Below, one piece after another: positions 44,218 through 52,547 of a stretch of DNA of 64,000 bases. The first letter of the stretch is position 1; each line of letters opens with the position of its first letter. The position numbers and the translations under genes are program-made. Below the pieces are notes generated by a model that did not search any database, was not told the DNA's origin, and was given only the letters and a program-made list of their open reading frames with translations. Source of the DNA: Palsa-360 sp963719875 (GTDB taxonomy: Bacteria; Acidobacteriota; Terriglobia; Acidiferrales; UBA7541); assembly GCA_963719875.1 (NCBI GenBank), contig CAVRDJ010000002.1:3038001-3102000 (forward strand). The letters run 5' to 3'.

Positions 44218-45536
44218 TGTCCCATTAAAAGTCGAATAGATTCAATTGCATACGGGACTCGAGGTCCTGGAACTCGTCGTGGAAGTTGGAAAACCCTTCT
44301 AAAATGGGGGTTTTCTCGAAAATGGTTACGCGGAGAACCTGCAGGATTTTGTAGAGGCTCAACCCCAGCCCCAATTGTTTTTTGACAATCGCTACCAGCA
44401 CGTACACCGCAATCGCTACCCACACTTGGGTCTTCACGGCGTTCTCGGAGGTGCCGTAGAAGGCCTTGATGCGCAGGTGCTGTTTGATCCAGCGAAAAAA
44501 TAACTCCACGCGCCAGCGGGCACGGTACAGTTCGGCGATGGTCAGAGCCGGGAGCAGGAAATTGTTGGTGAGAAAGATCAACCGCAATTCCTTTTCGGCG
44601 TCGAAATAATGAATGCGGCGCAACGGGTCGGGATACAGGCGCGAGGTTTTTGGGCCGGTCAACTGAATCGTTTGATCCGACCGCAGTCCACTGGAGCGGC
44701 ACACCGGATGCCACTGGCGCCGCCAGAACCGCGTGTTCTGCTTGGCGCGCGTGATGAAGAAAGCGCGCCCTTGCGTGAGCACGTAGAGACGGCCAAAGTC
44801 CAGATACCCTCGGTCGAGCAGGTAAAACGCCCCGGCTTCGGGAAGCAATTGGTCCAGAAGGTTGATGTCGTGAACTTGGCCCCCAGTCACATAAACATTG
44901 GCTGGAATGCAGCCTCGCAGATCCAACAGCGTGTGCAGCTTCACGGCGCTTTTGTGGCGGCGGAATTTCCCCCACGGAAAAAGCGCCAGGCATAAATCGA
45001 TGGTGGTGGAGTCCAGGGCATACACGGTCTCGGACAATTCCACGCCGAACGGTTCGTCGCGATACAGGTCGCGGGCGGTGGCGATCAGGATCTGAGCGAA
45101 ATCGGCGTAGATCCTCCAACTGCGATGCTCGTTGGCATGTGCCAAAGTATTGCGACGAACTGGCCCTCGGAAACCCATGTGATACAGCTTGGGCTGCTGG
45201 GCGCGCAAACAAGCTTCGATGTCGCGAAGACTTTCGCGGTAGGTGAGCTGAGCAAAGGCCAGACAAAGGAACTGATCCCAACAAGAGAAATCTTTGACGT
45301 AGCGATGGCCCTGATAGCGATCCACGCAAAGTTGAAATTGGTAGCTCGGCAGAAAATCCACAAGCTGAGAGAAGACGGTTCGGCCCAGATTCATCGACTG
45401 CCTCCGGAACAACCTGGAAAGCAGTAAGATGAGGCCAAAAACGGAGCAAACCATTGAAATCGAAAAATCTCACCGGAACCCCTTACATTCGCATCATCAG
45501 GCAGTTACGCAGCATCGCTCAAACTTTCTTGGGACA
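44218..45536. mobile_element. IS4-family insertion sequence
   Basis: About 1.32 kb bounded by TGTCCCA and TGGGACA, with imperfect terminal repeats of about 20 bases. It contains one transposase gene. The matching ATCAAT bases outside both ends (and at the derivative) may belong to the element. I could not define a clear target duplication. Confidence 0.85.
44225..45394 (-). CDS. IS4-family DDE transposase
   Basis: 389 residues from the ATG at 45394, behind GGAGGC. The catalytic acids appear in ALDSTTIDL and LLDRGYLDF, and the YREK signature is perfectly spaced in YRARWRVELFFRWIK (Y-x2-R-x3-E-x6-K). The N-terminal DUF4372-like domain (RTVFSQLVDFLP) is intact. The stop lies 1 base inside the left terminal repeat. 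No frameshift is seen, so it may be active. Confidence 0.93.
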   Translation of the reverse strand: MNLGRTVFSQLVDFLPSYQFQLCVDRYQGHRYVKDFSCWDQFLCLAFAQLTYRESLRDIEACLRAQQPKLYHMGFRGPVRRNTLAHANEHRSWRIYADFAQILIATARDLYRDEPFGVELSETVYALDSTTIDLCLALFPWGKFRRHKSAVKLHTLLDLRGCIPANVYVTGGQVHDINLLDQLLPEAGAFYLLDRGYLDFGRLYVLTQGRAFFITRAKQNTRFWRRQWHPVCRSSGLRSDQTIQLTGPKTSRLYPDPLRRIHYFDAEKELRLIFLTNNFLLPALTIAELYRARWRVELFFRWIKQHLRIKAFYGTSENAVKTQVWVAIAVYVLVAIVKKQLGLGLSLYKILQVLRVTIFEKTPILEGFSNFHDEFQDLESRMQLNLFDF

Positions 45537-45545
45537 CTATTGATT

Positions 45546-45601
45546 TCAAATGTGAAATCACAAACCACATGTTGCGAATCACGATTCACCAATCACGTGG
45601 T
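45546..45601. repeat. 7-bp repeat array right of the IS
   Basis: About eight 7-base units of changing sequence (TCAAATG through ACCAATC). With the arrays left of the IS it suggests insertion into a heptamer array. Confidence 0.6.
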
Positions 45602-45605
45602 CCTA

Positions 45606-46478
45606 TCATTCGCGCACCGTGGAGCGTTGGCGTTGCAGGCGCATTGCGGATGTCCGCAGCGTATCGGCGACGTTCTTGTTGGTCGTCAGGAATTTGAGGT
45701 CCTGCGCCTTCATATGAGGCAACAGATGAAGCGTAATCTCCAGCGGCGTTTTTGGATTGAACATCAATCCCCGAAGGATGGCGTAGTTCTTGCGAAACTT
45801 GCGATTGCCTGCGATGAGGCGAAGGGTTTCGTCACTAAGGCTGGCCATATTCGCAAAGGATTCCACTTCCTGCTCGGAGAGTTGCGGGGACTGAAGGACG
45901 GCGCGCTGCACGACTTTGCAGGGATCGCGGATCAGCAGGAGGCGCTCGTCGCGGCCTCCCTTGAGCGCGCGTTGCACGCGCTCCACGACACGCATGCGCC
46001 CCAGTTTTTGCAACAGGGTTTCGCGTTTTTCCTTGTCCGGCTCGGCGGCTTCCGCGGCTTCGACGAACGCCTCGATGGGTTCTGGCTCTGCCCGCTGCAA
46101 CTCCAGCAGTTGAGTGCGCTGTTCCGCGTTGATGACCGCGGAGGCGATGAGTTCGGCTACCAGAAGAGGAGATGTGCTCATCCGGTCGAGGTCCTCGAAG
46201 AGATCTTGAACGGCAGTTACGGAAAGATAACGGACGACAGGCCGAAGAACTTCGATGGGGCAGGTGGGATTCTGGGCCAGCGCGTCCGCCACGCCCGGCC
46301 TGCGCGGAAACTCGGCGGCGCAGTAGGCGAACATTTCCGGAGCGGCGCCCGGCCGAGCGAGTGCGGTGAGCACAGTTTTTAGAGGCTGGGTCAGCAGAAT
46401 CCCCGCAGCCTTTTCGCGGACCGCGGAATCCGAATCCGCAGCAAGAATGCACAGCGGCTCGATTCGGTCTTCCGGCAC
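45606..46478 (-). CDS. uncharacterised helical-repeat protein
   Basis: 290 residues from a GTG. Mostly helical, with HEAT-like pairs (DSDSAVREKAAGILLTQP; SLSDETLRLIAGN; MFNPKTPLEITLHLLPHM), cytoplasmic, no known function. The frame stays open and protein-like for 29 more codons upstream, up to an ATT at 46565 that is preceded at ideal distance by AGGAGG. No ATG or TTG occurs there, so the true start may be that ATT (319 residues). Follows a RodZ-like gene with which it would overlap by 5 bases. Confidence 0.72.
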   Translation of the reverse strand: MPEDRIEPLCILAADSDSAVREKAAGILLTQPLKTVLTALARPGAAPEMFAYCAAEFPRRPGVADALAQNPTCPIEVLRPVVRYLSVTAVQDLFEDLDRMSTSPLLVAELIASAVINAEQRTQLLELQRAEPEPIEAFVEAAEAAEPDKEKRETLLQKLGRMRVVERVQRALKGGRDERLLLIRDPCKVVQRAVLQSPQLSEQEVESFANMASLSDETLRLIAGNRKFRKNYAILRGLMFNPKTPLEITLHLLPHMKAQDLKFLTTNKNVADTLRTSAMRLQRQRSTVRE

Positions 46479-46560
46479 GAGCGAAGCCGCCTCTCCGCAA
46501 ATGGCCAGCTTTCGCTCCTGGGTCGCGCGGCCCGAACGAATTTCTTCGCGCAGCGCTGAG

Positions 46561-47415
46561 CTAATTTCCGCCTCCTGAGGCTCTCTTCAGAGCATCTCGC
46601 GTGAGTATGACCTTGCCTGAGTGGTCCGCAGGACCAATGGGAACGACCGTTTTTCCGTTCAACTCCATGTGCAGCGCGTCCACATCTTTGGCAGACACCT
46701 GGAAATGGTCCGTCGCCGAGAAGAAGTGATTTTCGCCGGCCTTCATCGTTCCGTCAAAGACCAAATCATCGTCGGCCACAACTTTGACCTTCGTCCTCTT
46801 TCCCGTCCCGATCTTCAGTTCGAACCGGTCAGTCGCCGGGGAAATTGGGGCAGGGGAGGACCCGGAATCCGTGCCTACAGCAGGCGCTCCCGATGCTGCA
46901 TTCTGTGCATCCGGAGCCGGGGTGACATTGTTCGGAGAAGCGGGCTCGGCGGGGGTCTGGTCCGGCGCGCTCGTGGACTCGGGAGAGGGCGCGACACTCG
47001 CTGCGTTGACCTGCGCCGCCCGCTTTGCTGCCCGCCAGTCAAGGAGACGCCGCGTGCCGAACCAGCCTCCAGCCAGCAGCGCAAGGACTACGACGGCAGC
47101 GAGAATCCAGGCGAGCCAGGGTTGCTCTGGCGTGACCGCGGGAGGGCTCCCGGTCCATACTGGTACACTTGGGCGGTCACCGACGGCCAAGGTATATTCC
47201 GCAACGATTTTTTCCTCATCCAGCCCGAGATAGCGGGCCACGGCCCGCACGAATCCTCGATTGAATACCCCGCCGGGAAGCTGATCCCATTGCTCGTTTT
47301 CGATAGCCCGCAGGAAGCGGGTGGCAATGCGCGTGGCGGCGGAAATTTCGTCCAATGTGACGCCCCGCAATTCCCGTTCGCGTTTGAGGCTCCCGCCAAA
47401 AGTGCCCGTGGTCAT
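46561..47415 (-). CDS. RodZ-like membrane protein with HTH domain
   Basis: 284 residues. The N-terminal helix-turn-helix of HTH_25 type (FGGSLKRERELRGVTLDEIS; FNRGFVRAVARYLGLDEE) is followed by one membrane helix (about 99-122), a proline/alanine/serine-rich linker, and a C-terminal DUF4115-like beta domain (about 195-270). This layout is that of RodZ, which links MreB to the wall machinery, though similar proteins serve other roles. Confidence 0.82.
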   Translation of the reverse strand: MTTGTFGGSLKRERELRGVTLDEISAATRIATRFLRAIENEQWDQLPGGVFNRGFVRAVARYLGLDEEKIVAEYTLAVGDRPSVPVWTGSPPAVTPEQPWLAWILAAVVVLALLAGGWFGTRRLLDWRAAKRAAQVNAASVAPSPESTSAPDQTPAEPASPNNVTPAPDAQNAASGAPAVGTDSGSSPAPISPATDRFELKIGTGKRTKVKVVADDDLVFDGTMKAGENHFFSATDHFQVSAKDVDALHMELNGKTVVPIGPADHSGKVILTRDALKRASGGGN

Positions 47416-47646
47416 TGTTCTCGAATGATCCGTTGATCTCAGCGAATATAGGCGGGCGGCGGGGGTGTGTCAATCTCATGGAAAACGGCGCCAGCAGGTT
47501 CGATTGGGGGCCTCTTCACGTTCGAGCAACAGTCCACGAAGTCGGCGTTGCACAGATCGACAAGAGTTGATTATAATTTCTAGTGCCCCGACACCTTCCG
47601 TCGACCGGCGGGTGGCCCGCGATAGAGTCTGGCACCAAGGCTTCCA

Positions 47647-48744
47647 GTGAACACGACAGAGAATTTTTCTGGCATCGATCGGCGCCGCAGCGCAACAGTT
47701 CGGGGAGAACAACGCGAGGCCGGCGAAATCGCGGTGTTCCACGAGCTTGGCAAGGCGCTTACTTCCTCCCTGCAGCTCGATCAAGTCCTTCGCACCATCA
47801 TGGAAAAAATCGACGAATTCCTGCGCCCGGATACCTGGTCGCTGCTTCTCGTCGATGACGCCAAGCAGGAGCTGTATTTCGAGCTGGCGGTCGGCAAGGG
47901 CGCGCAAGCGCTGAAGGACGTGCGCATCAAGATGGGGCAGGGAATTGCCGGCTGGGTGGCGCAGCATGACGAAGCCGTGATCGTGCCCGATGTGAGCAAG
48001 GACACGCGATTTTTCTCGAAGGTCGACGAAAAAACAAAGCAGGAAACGCGTTCGATCGTCGCCGTTCCGGTGCGCTACCGCGACCATTGCCTTGGAGTTA
48101 TCGAACTGATTAACTGCGTGGAGAGGGAAGGCTTCATGGAGCGCGATCTGGCGCTGCTCGAGGCGCTGGCGGATTTTGCCGCGATCGCCCTCGAAAACGC
48201 GCGGCACGTGAAGCGCATCCATGAGCTCACCATCACCGACGATTGCACGAGCCTCTATAATGCGCGACACATGGATTTCATTCTGGAGACGGAAATTTAC
48301 CGCTCGCAGCGTTACGGCTACGAATTTTCCGTGGTCTTCATCGACCTCGATCACTTCAAGGGCATCAACGACACGCACGGGCACCTGGTCGGATCGAAAC
48401 TGCTCGCCGAGGTGGGGCAGATTGTGAAGAGCGCCTGCCGCAGGATCGATTTCGCGTTTCGGTATGGCGGCGATGAATTTGTGATTGTGCTGCCGCAAGC
48501 CTCGAAGGAAAACGCGTTTGTCGTCGCCCGGCGCCTGCATAAACTGATCGGAGAGACGCGCTGGCTGATCACCGAAGGGCTGGACGTCCACTTCACGGCG
48601 AGCATCGGCGTGGCATCGTATCCGTCGGACGCGAAGTCCAAAGTGGAATTGCTGCACCTGGCCGACGAGGCTATGTACGCCATCAAGAACTCGACACGCA
48701 ACGGCGTGGCGGCCGCAAAAATCGGCGTGCTGCCAGCCACATAA
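47647..48744 (+). CDS. GAF-GGDEF diguanylate cyclase
   Basis: 365 residues: GAF domain (about 40-190, ELGKALTSSLQLDQVLRTIMEKI through IALENARHV) then a GGDEF domain (about 200-360). The active site RYGGDEF is intact, and RRID five residues upstream forms a product-inhibition (RxxD) site, so cyclic-di-GMP synthesis with feedback is expected. No membrane segment; the GAF domain probably senses a small ligand. GTG start with a weak ribosome site. Confidence 0.9.
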   Translation: MNTTENFSGIDRRRSATVRGEQREAGEIAVFHELGKALTSSLQLDQVLRTIMEKIDEFLRPDTWSLLLVDDAKQELYFELAVGKGAQALKDVRIKMGQGIAGWVAQHDEAVIVPDVSKDTRFFSKVDEKTKQETRSIVAVPVRYRDHCLGVIELINCVEREGFMERDLALLEALADFAAIALENARHVKRIHELTITDDCTSLYNARHMDFILETEIYRSQRYGYEFSVVFIDLDHFKGINDTHGHLVGSKLLAEVGQIVKSACRRIDFAFRYGGDEFVIVLPQASKENAFVVARRLHKLIGETRWLITEGLDVHFTASIGVASYPSDAKSKVELLHLADEAMYAIKNSTRNGVAAAKIGVLPAT

Positions 48745-48903
48745 AAATCGCTCGACCGCTTGATTTCCACAGAAGCGGAAAGGCCTTCCTCCCGCATCTT
48801 CTTGATTCACCACGTATGCCATGCTAGTCTCAGCGCGTCCTGTGACACGCCGAAATGGGAATGAAGGGATGTCCCGGACGAGCCGAGACGAGACGAGGAG
48901 CGC

Positions 48904-49203
48904 ATGTCCAACGAAGCATTGGGGATGATTGAGACCAAGGGCCTGGTCGCTTCGATTGAAGCCGCGGACGCCATGGTGAAGGCTGCCAACGTCATCCTCA
49001 TCGGGAAAGAATATATCGGCTCGGGATTTGTCACGGTGATGGTGCGGGGGGACGTGGGCGCGGTCAAAGCGGCGACGGATGCCGGAGCGGCCGCCGCACG
49101 CCGCGTGGGCGAACTCGTTTCCGTGCATGTGATCCCGCGCCCGCACGAGCACGTCGAAAAGATTTTGCCCGGTGGCGGAGCCCCGCCCGGCGTGAAAAAG
49201 TAG
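48904..49203 (+). CDS. bacterial microcompartment hexameric shell protein
   Basis: 99 residues, a single BMC domain of the PduA/EutM type: ALGMIETKGLVASIEAADAM, then the pore-proximal region KEYIGSGFVTVMVRGDVGAVKAATDAGA. GAGGAG precedes the ATG. Only this one shell gene is present; no pentamer (EutN/CcmL) or trimer gene is visible within the window. Followed by an aldehyde dehydrogenase 147 bases downstream. Confidence 0.95.
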   Translation: MSNEALGMIETKGLVASIEAADAMVKAANVILIGKEYIGSGFVTVMVRGDVGAVKAATDAGAAAARRVGELVSVHVIPRPHEHVEKILPGGGAPPGVKK

Positions 49204-49225
49204 AGGACGCAGTCATGATTTTGTT

Positions 49226-49301
49226 GTAGCCCGCGTCTTTAGGCGCGGGGGTTTTCTAGCGCTCCATCTTCAAAACCCTCGCCTCTGAAGAGGCGAGCTA
49301 C
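49226..49301. repeat. REPIN-like GTAG element between the microcompartment genes
   Basis: GTAGCCCGCGTCTTTAGGCG on the left, inverted GCCTCTGAAGAGGCGAGCTAC on the right (arms diverged). Confidence 0.85.
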
Positions 49302-49350
49302 AAATACGGCGAACCACAGCGGCGAAGATTGTAGGAGAAGGTAAAGCGTT

Positions 49351-51387
49351 TTGAGCCTGCGCGATCGCGACCTCATCTCCATTCAAGAAGCCCGCGAACT
49401 GGCGGCCCGAGCCGCCGCCGCACAGAAAAAATTCGCAGCATTTTCCCAGGAACAAGTCGACGCCATCGTGGAGGCCTGTGCCAAAGCAGCCGCCGAAAAC
49501 GCGGAGCCGCTAGCGCGCACAGCCGTGGAAGAAACGGGATTCGGCAACGTTCCCGATAAAATCGTAAAAAATACGCTCGCCGCGGTGGACGTGCCGCGCG
49601 CGATTCGCGGCATGCGCACCGTCGGAATCCTGCGCGAGGATCGCGAAAAAGGCATTGTCGAAGTGGCATCGCCCATCGGCGTTGTCGCGGCGGTGATTCC
49701 TTCCACGAATCCAACCTCGACGGCTATCTACAAGACACTCATTTCGATCAAAGCCCAGAACGCGATTGTGCTGAGCCCGCATCCCTCCGCCATCAAGTGC
49801 ATTTGCCAGGCGGCCACGCTGCTCGAACGCGCCGCGCTCACCGCGGGCGCGCCGGAGGGGCTGATCCAGTGCATGCAGCACACGACGCTCGATGGCACGC
49901 GCGAGCTCATGCGGCGGCCCGAGGTCGGCGTGATTCTGGCGACGGGCGGCACGGGCCTTGTGCGCGCCGCCTACGGCTCGGGCAAGCCGGCTTACGGCGT
50001 CGGTCCAGGGAACGTGCCTGCGTTCATCGAGCGGACCGCGGACGTGCGCAAAGCCGTCGCGGACATCATCGCCGGAAAAACATTTGATTACGGAACGATC
50101 TGCTCGTCCGAGCAAGCCATCGTCGTCGAAGAATCGGTGCGCGAGCACGCGCTCGAGGAATGCCGCCAGCAGGGGGCGTATTTTCTTTCTCCTGAAGAAA
50201 TAGAAAGAGTGGCGCGCCTGGTGTTCCTGCCGGGGTCGCACACGCCGAATACGAAAATTGTCGGCCGCGCTGCGACCGTGATTGCCGGGATGGCGGGGAT
50301 CAAGGCGCCGCACGCGACGCGCGTGCTGATCGCGCGCCTCGATGCGGAGCAGGTGGGGCGCGAATTTCCACTTTCGGCGGAGAAGTTGTCGCCGATCCTG
50401 GCGTTTTATGCCGTGCCGAATCTCGCGGCGGGAATCGCGCTTTGCCGCCGGCTGCTTGAATTCGGCGGGTTGGGGCACACCTGCGCAATCCATTCTCAAA
50501 ATCGCGCCGCGATTCTGGAATTCGGGCAAGCCGCGCTGGCTTTTCGGGTGGTCGTGAACAGCGCCGCCGTGCACGGCTCAATCGGCTATTCGACGAACCT
50601 CTTTCCAGCGATGACGCTCGGCTGCGGCGCGCCCGGCGGAAATATCACTTCGGACAATATCGGCCCGCAGCACTTGCTGAACATAAAGCGCATTGCCTGG
50701 GAAACGCGCGGCGTCGAGCACCGCACAGTCCCTGCGGATCAGCGCATGGCGGGAGCCACAATTTCGCCCGTGCCAGCAGCAGTTCAGGAAAAAGTGAGTG
50801 TGCCTGCGGCGCCGACATCTTCGCCATTATTAGCGCCGAGAGAGCCGCCTTCATCGCCTGAGGCAAATCCGGAAGAAAAGAAACTCCCCGCGCCATCTGC
50901 TGCAGCATCAACTGGCAGCGTGGATCGCGCGGCGATTGCTCGCGTGGTCGAACACGTGCTCACGGCGCAAGGGATCGCTCGCGGGAGCGGCGCGCCAAAG
51001 CCCCTGCCCACGCCTGAGCCCGCGGCGAAAAAATCGACAAGCCCATCGTCCATCGCCGCCGAAATCGCGGACCGCTTTTTTGGTTCGTCAGCAAAGCCAA
51101 GGTTGCAGACGGCGGATACTTCCCCTGCAGCCTCTTCCGCCATGACAAGAACTGCGGAAACACCTGTCCCATCTGCTCCTGAGACCGATGCCGGGAAAAG
51201 GCCTGCGCCTCCCGAGAAAACAGCGACCGAAATTCAGGGCTTCGTCAGCGAAAACGATGTGCGCCGCGCGATGACGCGCAGCGAAAAAATCTTCATCGGC
51301 CGCAAGACCATCCTCACGCCTTCCGCGCGCGATTTGGGGCTGGAACACGAAGTGTTTGTGGAAACCGAAGCCGGATCGATCCGCTGA
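49351..51387 (+). CDS. CoA-acylating aldehyde dehydrogenase with encapsulation-like C-terminal extension
   Basis: 678 residues. Residues 1-450 are a PduP/EutE/AdhE-type aldehyde dehydrogenase: catalytic Cys251 in FDYGTICSSEQ, cofactor region VIPSTNPTSTAIYK, and VNSAAVHGSIGY. It would oxidise acetaldehyde or a similar aldehyde to acyl-CoA. A tail of about 200 residues follows: Pro/Ala-rich linkers alternate with two amphipathic helices (DRAAIARVVEHVLTAQ near 533 and SSIAAEIADRFF near 567) that look like encapsulation peptides, then a final FVSENDVRRAMTRSEKIF...LTPSARDLG module. TTG start with AGGAGAAGG. Confidence 0.88.
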   Translation: MSLRDRDLISIQEARELAARAAAAQKKFAAFSQEQVDAIVEACAKAAAENAEPLARTAVEETGFGNVPDKIVKNTLAAVDVPRAIRGMRTVGILREDREKGIVEVASPIGVVAAVIPSTNPTSTAIYKTLISIKAQNAIVLSPHPSAIKCICQAATLLERAALTAGAPEGLIQCMQHTTLDGTRELMRRPEVGVILATGGTGLVRAAYGSGKPAYGVGPGNVPAFIERTADVRKAVADIIAGKTFDYGTICSSEQAIVVEESVREHALEECRQQGAYFLSPEEIERVARLVFLPGSHTPNTKIVGRAATVIAGMAGIKAPHATRVLIARLDAEQVGREFPLSAEKLSPILAFYAVPNLAAGIALCRRLLEFGGLGHTCAIHSQNRAAILEFGQAALAFRVVVNSAAVHGSIGYSTNLFPAMTLGCGAPGGNITSDNIGPQHLLNIKRIAWETRGVEHRTVPADQRMAGATISPVPAAVQEKVSVPAAPTSSPLLAPREPPSSPEANPEEKKLPAPSAAASTGSVDRAAIARVVEHVLTAQGIARGSGAPKPLPTPEPAAKKSTSPSSIAAEIADRFFGSSAKPRLQTADTSPAASSAMTRTAETPVPSAPETDAGKRPAPPEKTATEIQGFVSENDVRRAMTRSEKIFIGRKTILTPSARDLGLEHEVFVETEAGSIR

Positions 51388-51394
51388 AGTTTTG

Positions 51395-51466
51395 GTAGCG
51401 GAGGATTCAGCCTGGGGGGGGTGGCACATTGCAGATTCAAAATCCACAGGCTGAAGCCTGTGCTAC
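51395..51466. repeat. REPIN-like GTAG element
   Basis: A GTAGCGGAGGATTCAGCCTG half, partly decayed, faces a well-kept CACAGGCTGAAGCCTGTGC followed by TAC. Confidence 0.75.
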
Positions 51467-51518
51467 CTTACGGCTAGACTAACGGCACAATTCGGTGGCG
51501 ATAGAAGGAAAAATTGAC

Positions 51519-52280
51519 ATGCGTAAATATTCGATTGCTGCAGTCGCACTGGCATTTGTTTTTCTATTCTCACAAGGAATGGCGGCGCAAACGTCCGAAG
51601 TGCGCGTGCTGGCCTCGAACGGCATCAAAGCCGTGGTCGAAGATTTGCGGCCGCAAAGCGAGCACCTGATCGGCCACACGATCTCGGTTCAATACCGTCC
51701 GACGGCCGCGCTGAAGCAGGAAATTGACGCGGGCGAGCCCTTCGATGTGGTGATCGTGACGGTGGAAAGCATCGCGCAATTGAGCAAGGAAGGGAAAACG
51801 ACGGGCGGAGAGGGGACGCCCATCAGCCGCGTGGGAGTGGGCATCGGCATTCGCAAGGGAGCGCCCAGGCCGGATATCAGCACTCCCGAGGCGATCAAGC
51901 GCGCGATGCTTGGCGCCAAGGCCATTGCTTACGGCCCCAGCGGCGCGAGCACGCCCTACATCACGCGAATGTTCGACACGCTCGGGATCGCCGACACCAT
52001 GAAAGCCAAAACCCTGTTGTTTGATACGTCCGACGGCACGAACGCGGCCGTGGCCGAAGGGAAAGCGGATTTTGGCATCACGCTCGTCAGCGAAATCCTG
52101 CCGGTGAAAAGCCTCGAACTGCTGGGGCCATTCCCCGATGCGTTCCAGGGCTATGTCCGCTTCTCCGCCGCAGTCAGCGCGAGTGCAAAAAATCCCGAAG
52201 CTGCGAGCGCGCTGATTAAATTCCTGGCAGGGCCGGACGCTTCGGCTTCGATTAAGGCCAGAGGCATGCAAGCGCACTGA
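51519..52280 (+). CDS. periplasmic solute-binding protein, ModA-like
   Basis: 253 residues with a signal peptide (SIAAVALAFVFLFSQGMAA). The fold resembles molybdate-binding ModA/extracellular binding proteins: VLASNGIKAVVEDL, GEPFDVVIVTVES and GKADFGITLVSEIL. No permease or ATPase gene is adjacent, so it is an orphan receptor or acts in sensing. Start at ATG 51519 behind AGAAGGA. Confidence 0.82.
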   Translation: MRKYSIAAVALAFVFLFSQGMAAQTSEVRVLASNGIKAVVEDLRPQSEHLIGHTISVQYRPTAALKQEIDAGEPFDVVIVTVESIAQLSKEGKTTGGEGTPISRVGVGIGIRKGAPRPDISTPEAIKRAMLGAKAIAYGPSGASTPYITRMFDTLGIADTMKAKTLLFDTSDGTNAAVAEGKADFGITLVSEILPVKSLELLGPFPDAFQGYVRFSAAVSASAKNPEAASALIKFLAGPDASASIKARGMQAH

Positions 52281-52296
52281 AAGAGGAGTTTTCCCA

Positions 52297-52395
52297 GTAG
52301 CACAGGCACTCTTGCCTGTGCGATTTTGCGATCGCCGCCGAGATTGCCTTTCCATGCGGCTTACGAAACCGCACAGCCAGGAGTGGCTGTGCTAC
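52297..52395. repeat. REPIN-like GTAG element
   Basis: GTAGCACAGGCACTCTTGCC and an inverted GGAGTGGCTGTGCTAC enclose about 50 bases. Related to the single hairpin at 58724. Confidence 0.83.
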
Positions 52396-52547
52396 AAAAA
52401 CACGGCGCGGGGCGACCGGCGCTTGACATGGTAGAATTGCCACAATACAGCTCGACAGACAAAAGGGTTTTCATGATCGGAATTCAATTCTCGCGCAAAG
52501 AGAGAGTCAGCGCCTCGCAAAGCGCGCTGCGAATAGGGAGACGATCC

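Noticed and set aside
44211..45473. Second transposase frame in the IS (420 residues)
   Set aside because: The DDE motifs and YREK signature are in the 44225-45394 frame; the other is an overlapping shadow, so no programmed frameshift is needed.
44216..45546. Clear target-site duplication of the IS
   Set aside because: Flanks AATGC and CTATT do not match; the shared ATCAAT is inverted rather than direct and also occurs at the derivative, so it may belong to the ends.
47476..49152. 558-residue minus-strand open frame
   Set aside because: It is the shadow of the diguanylate cyclase and shell protein genes, whose family motifs are clear on the plus strand; the product has no recognisable domain.
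48904..51387. Complete microcompartment operon
   Set aside because: Only one shell gene and one enzyme are present; no pentameric or trimeric shell gene, and no signature lyase or aldolase nearby.
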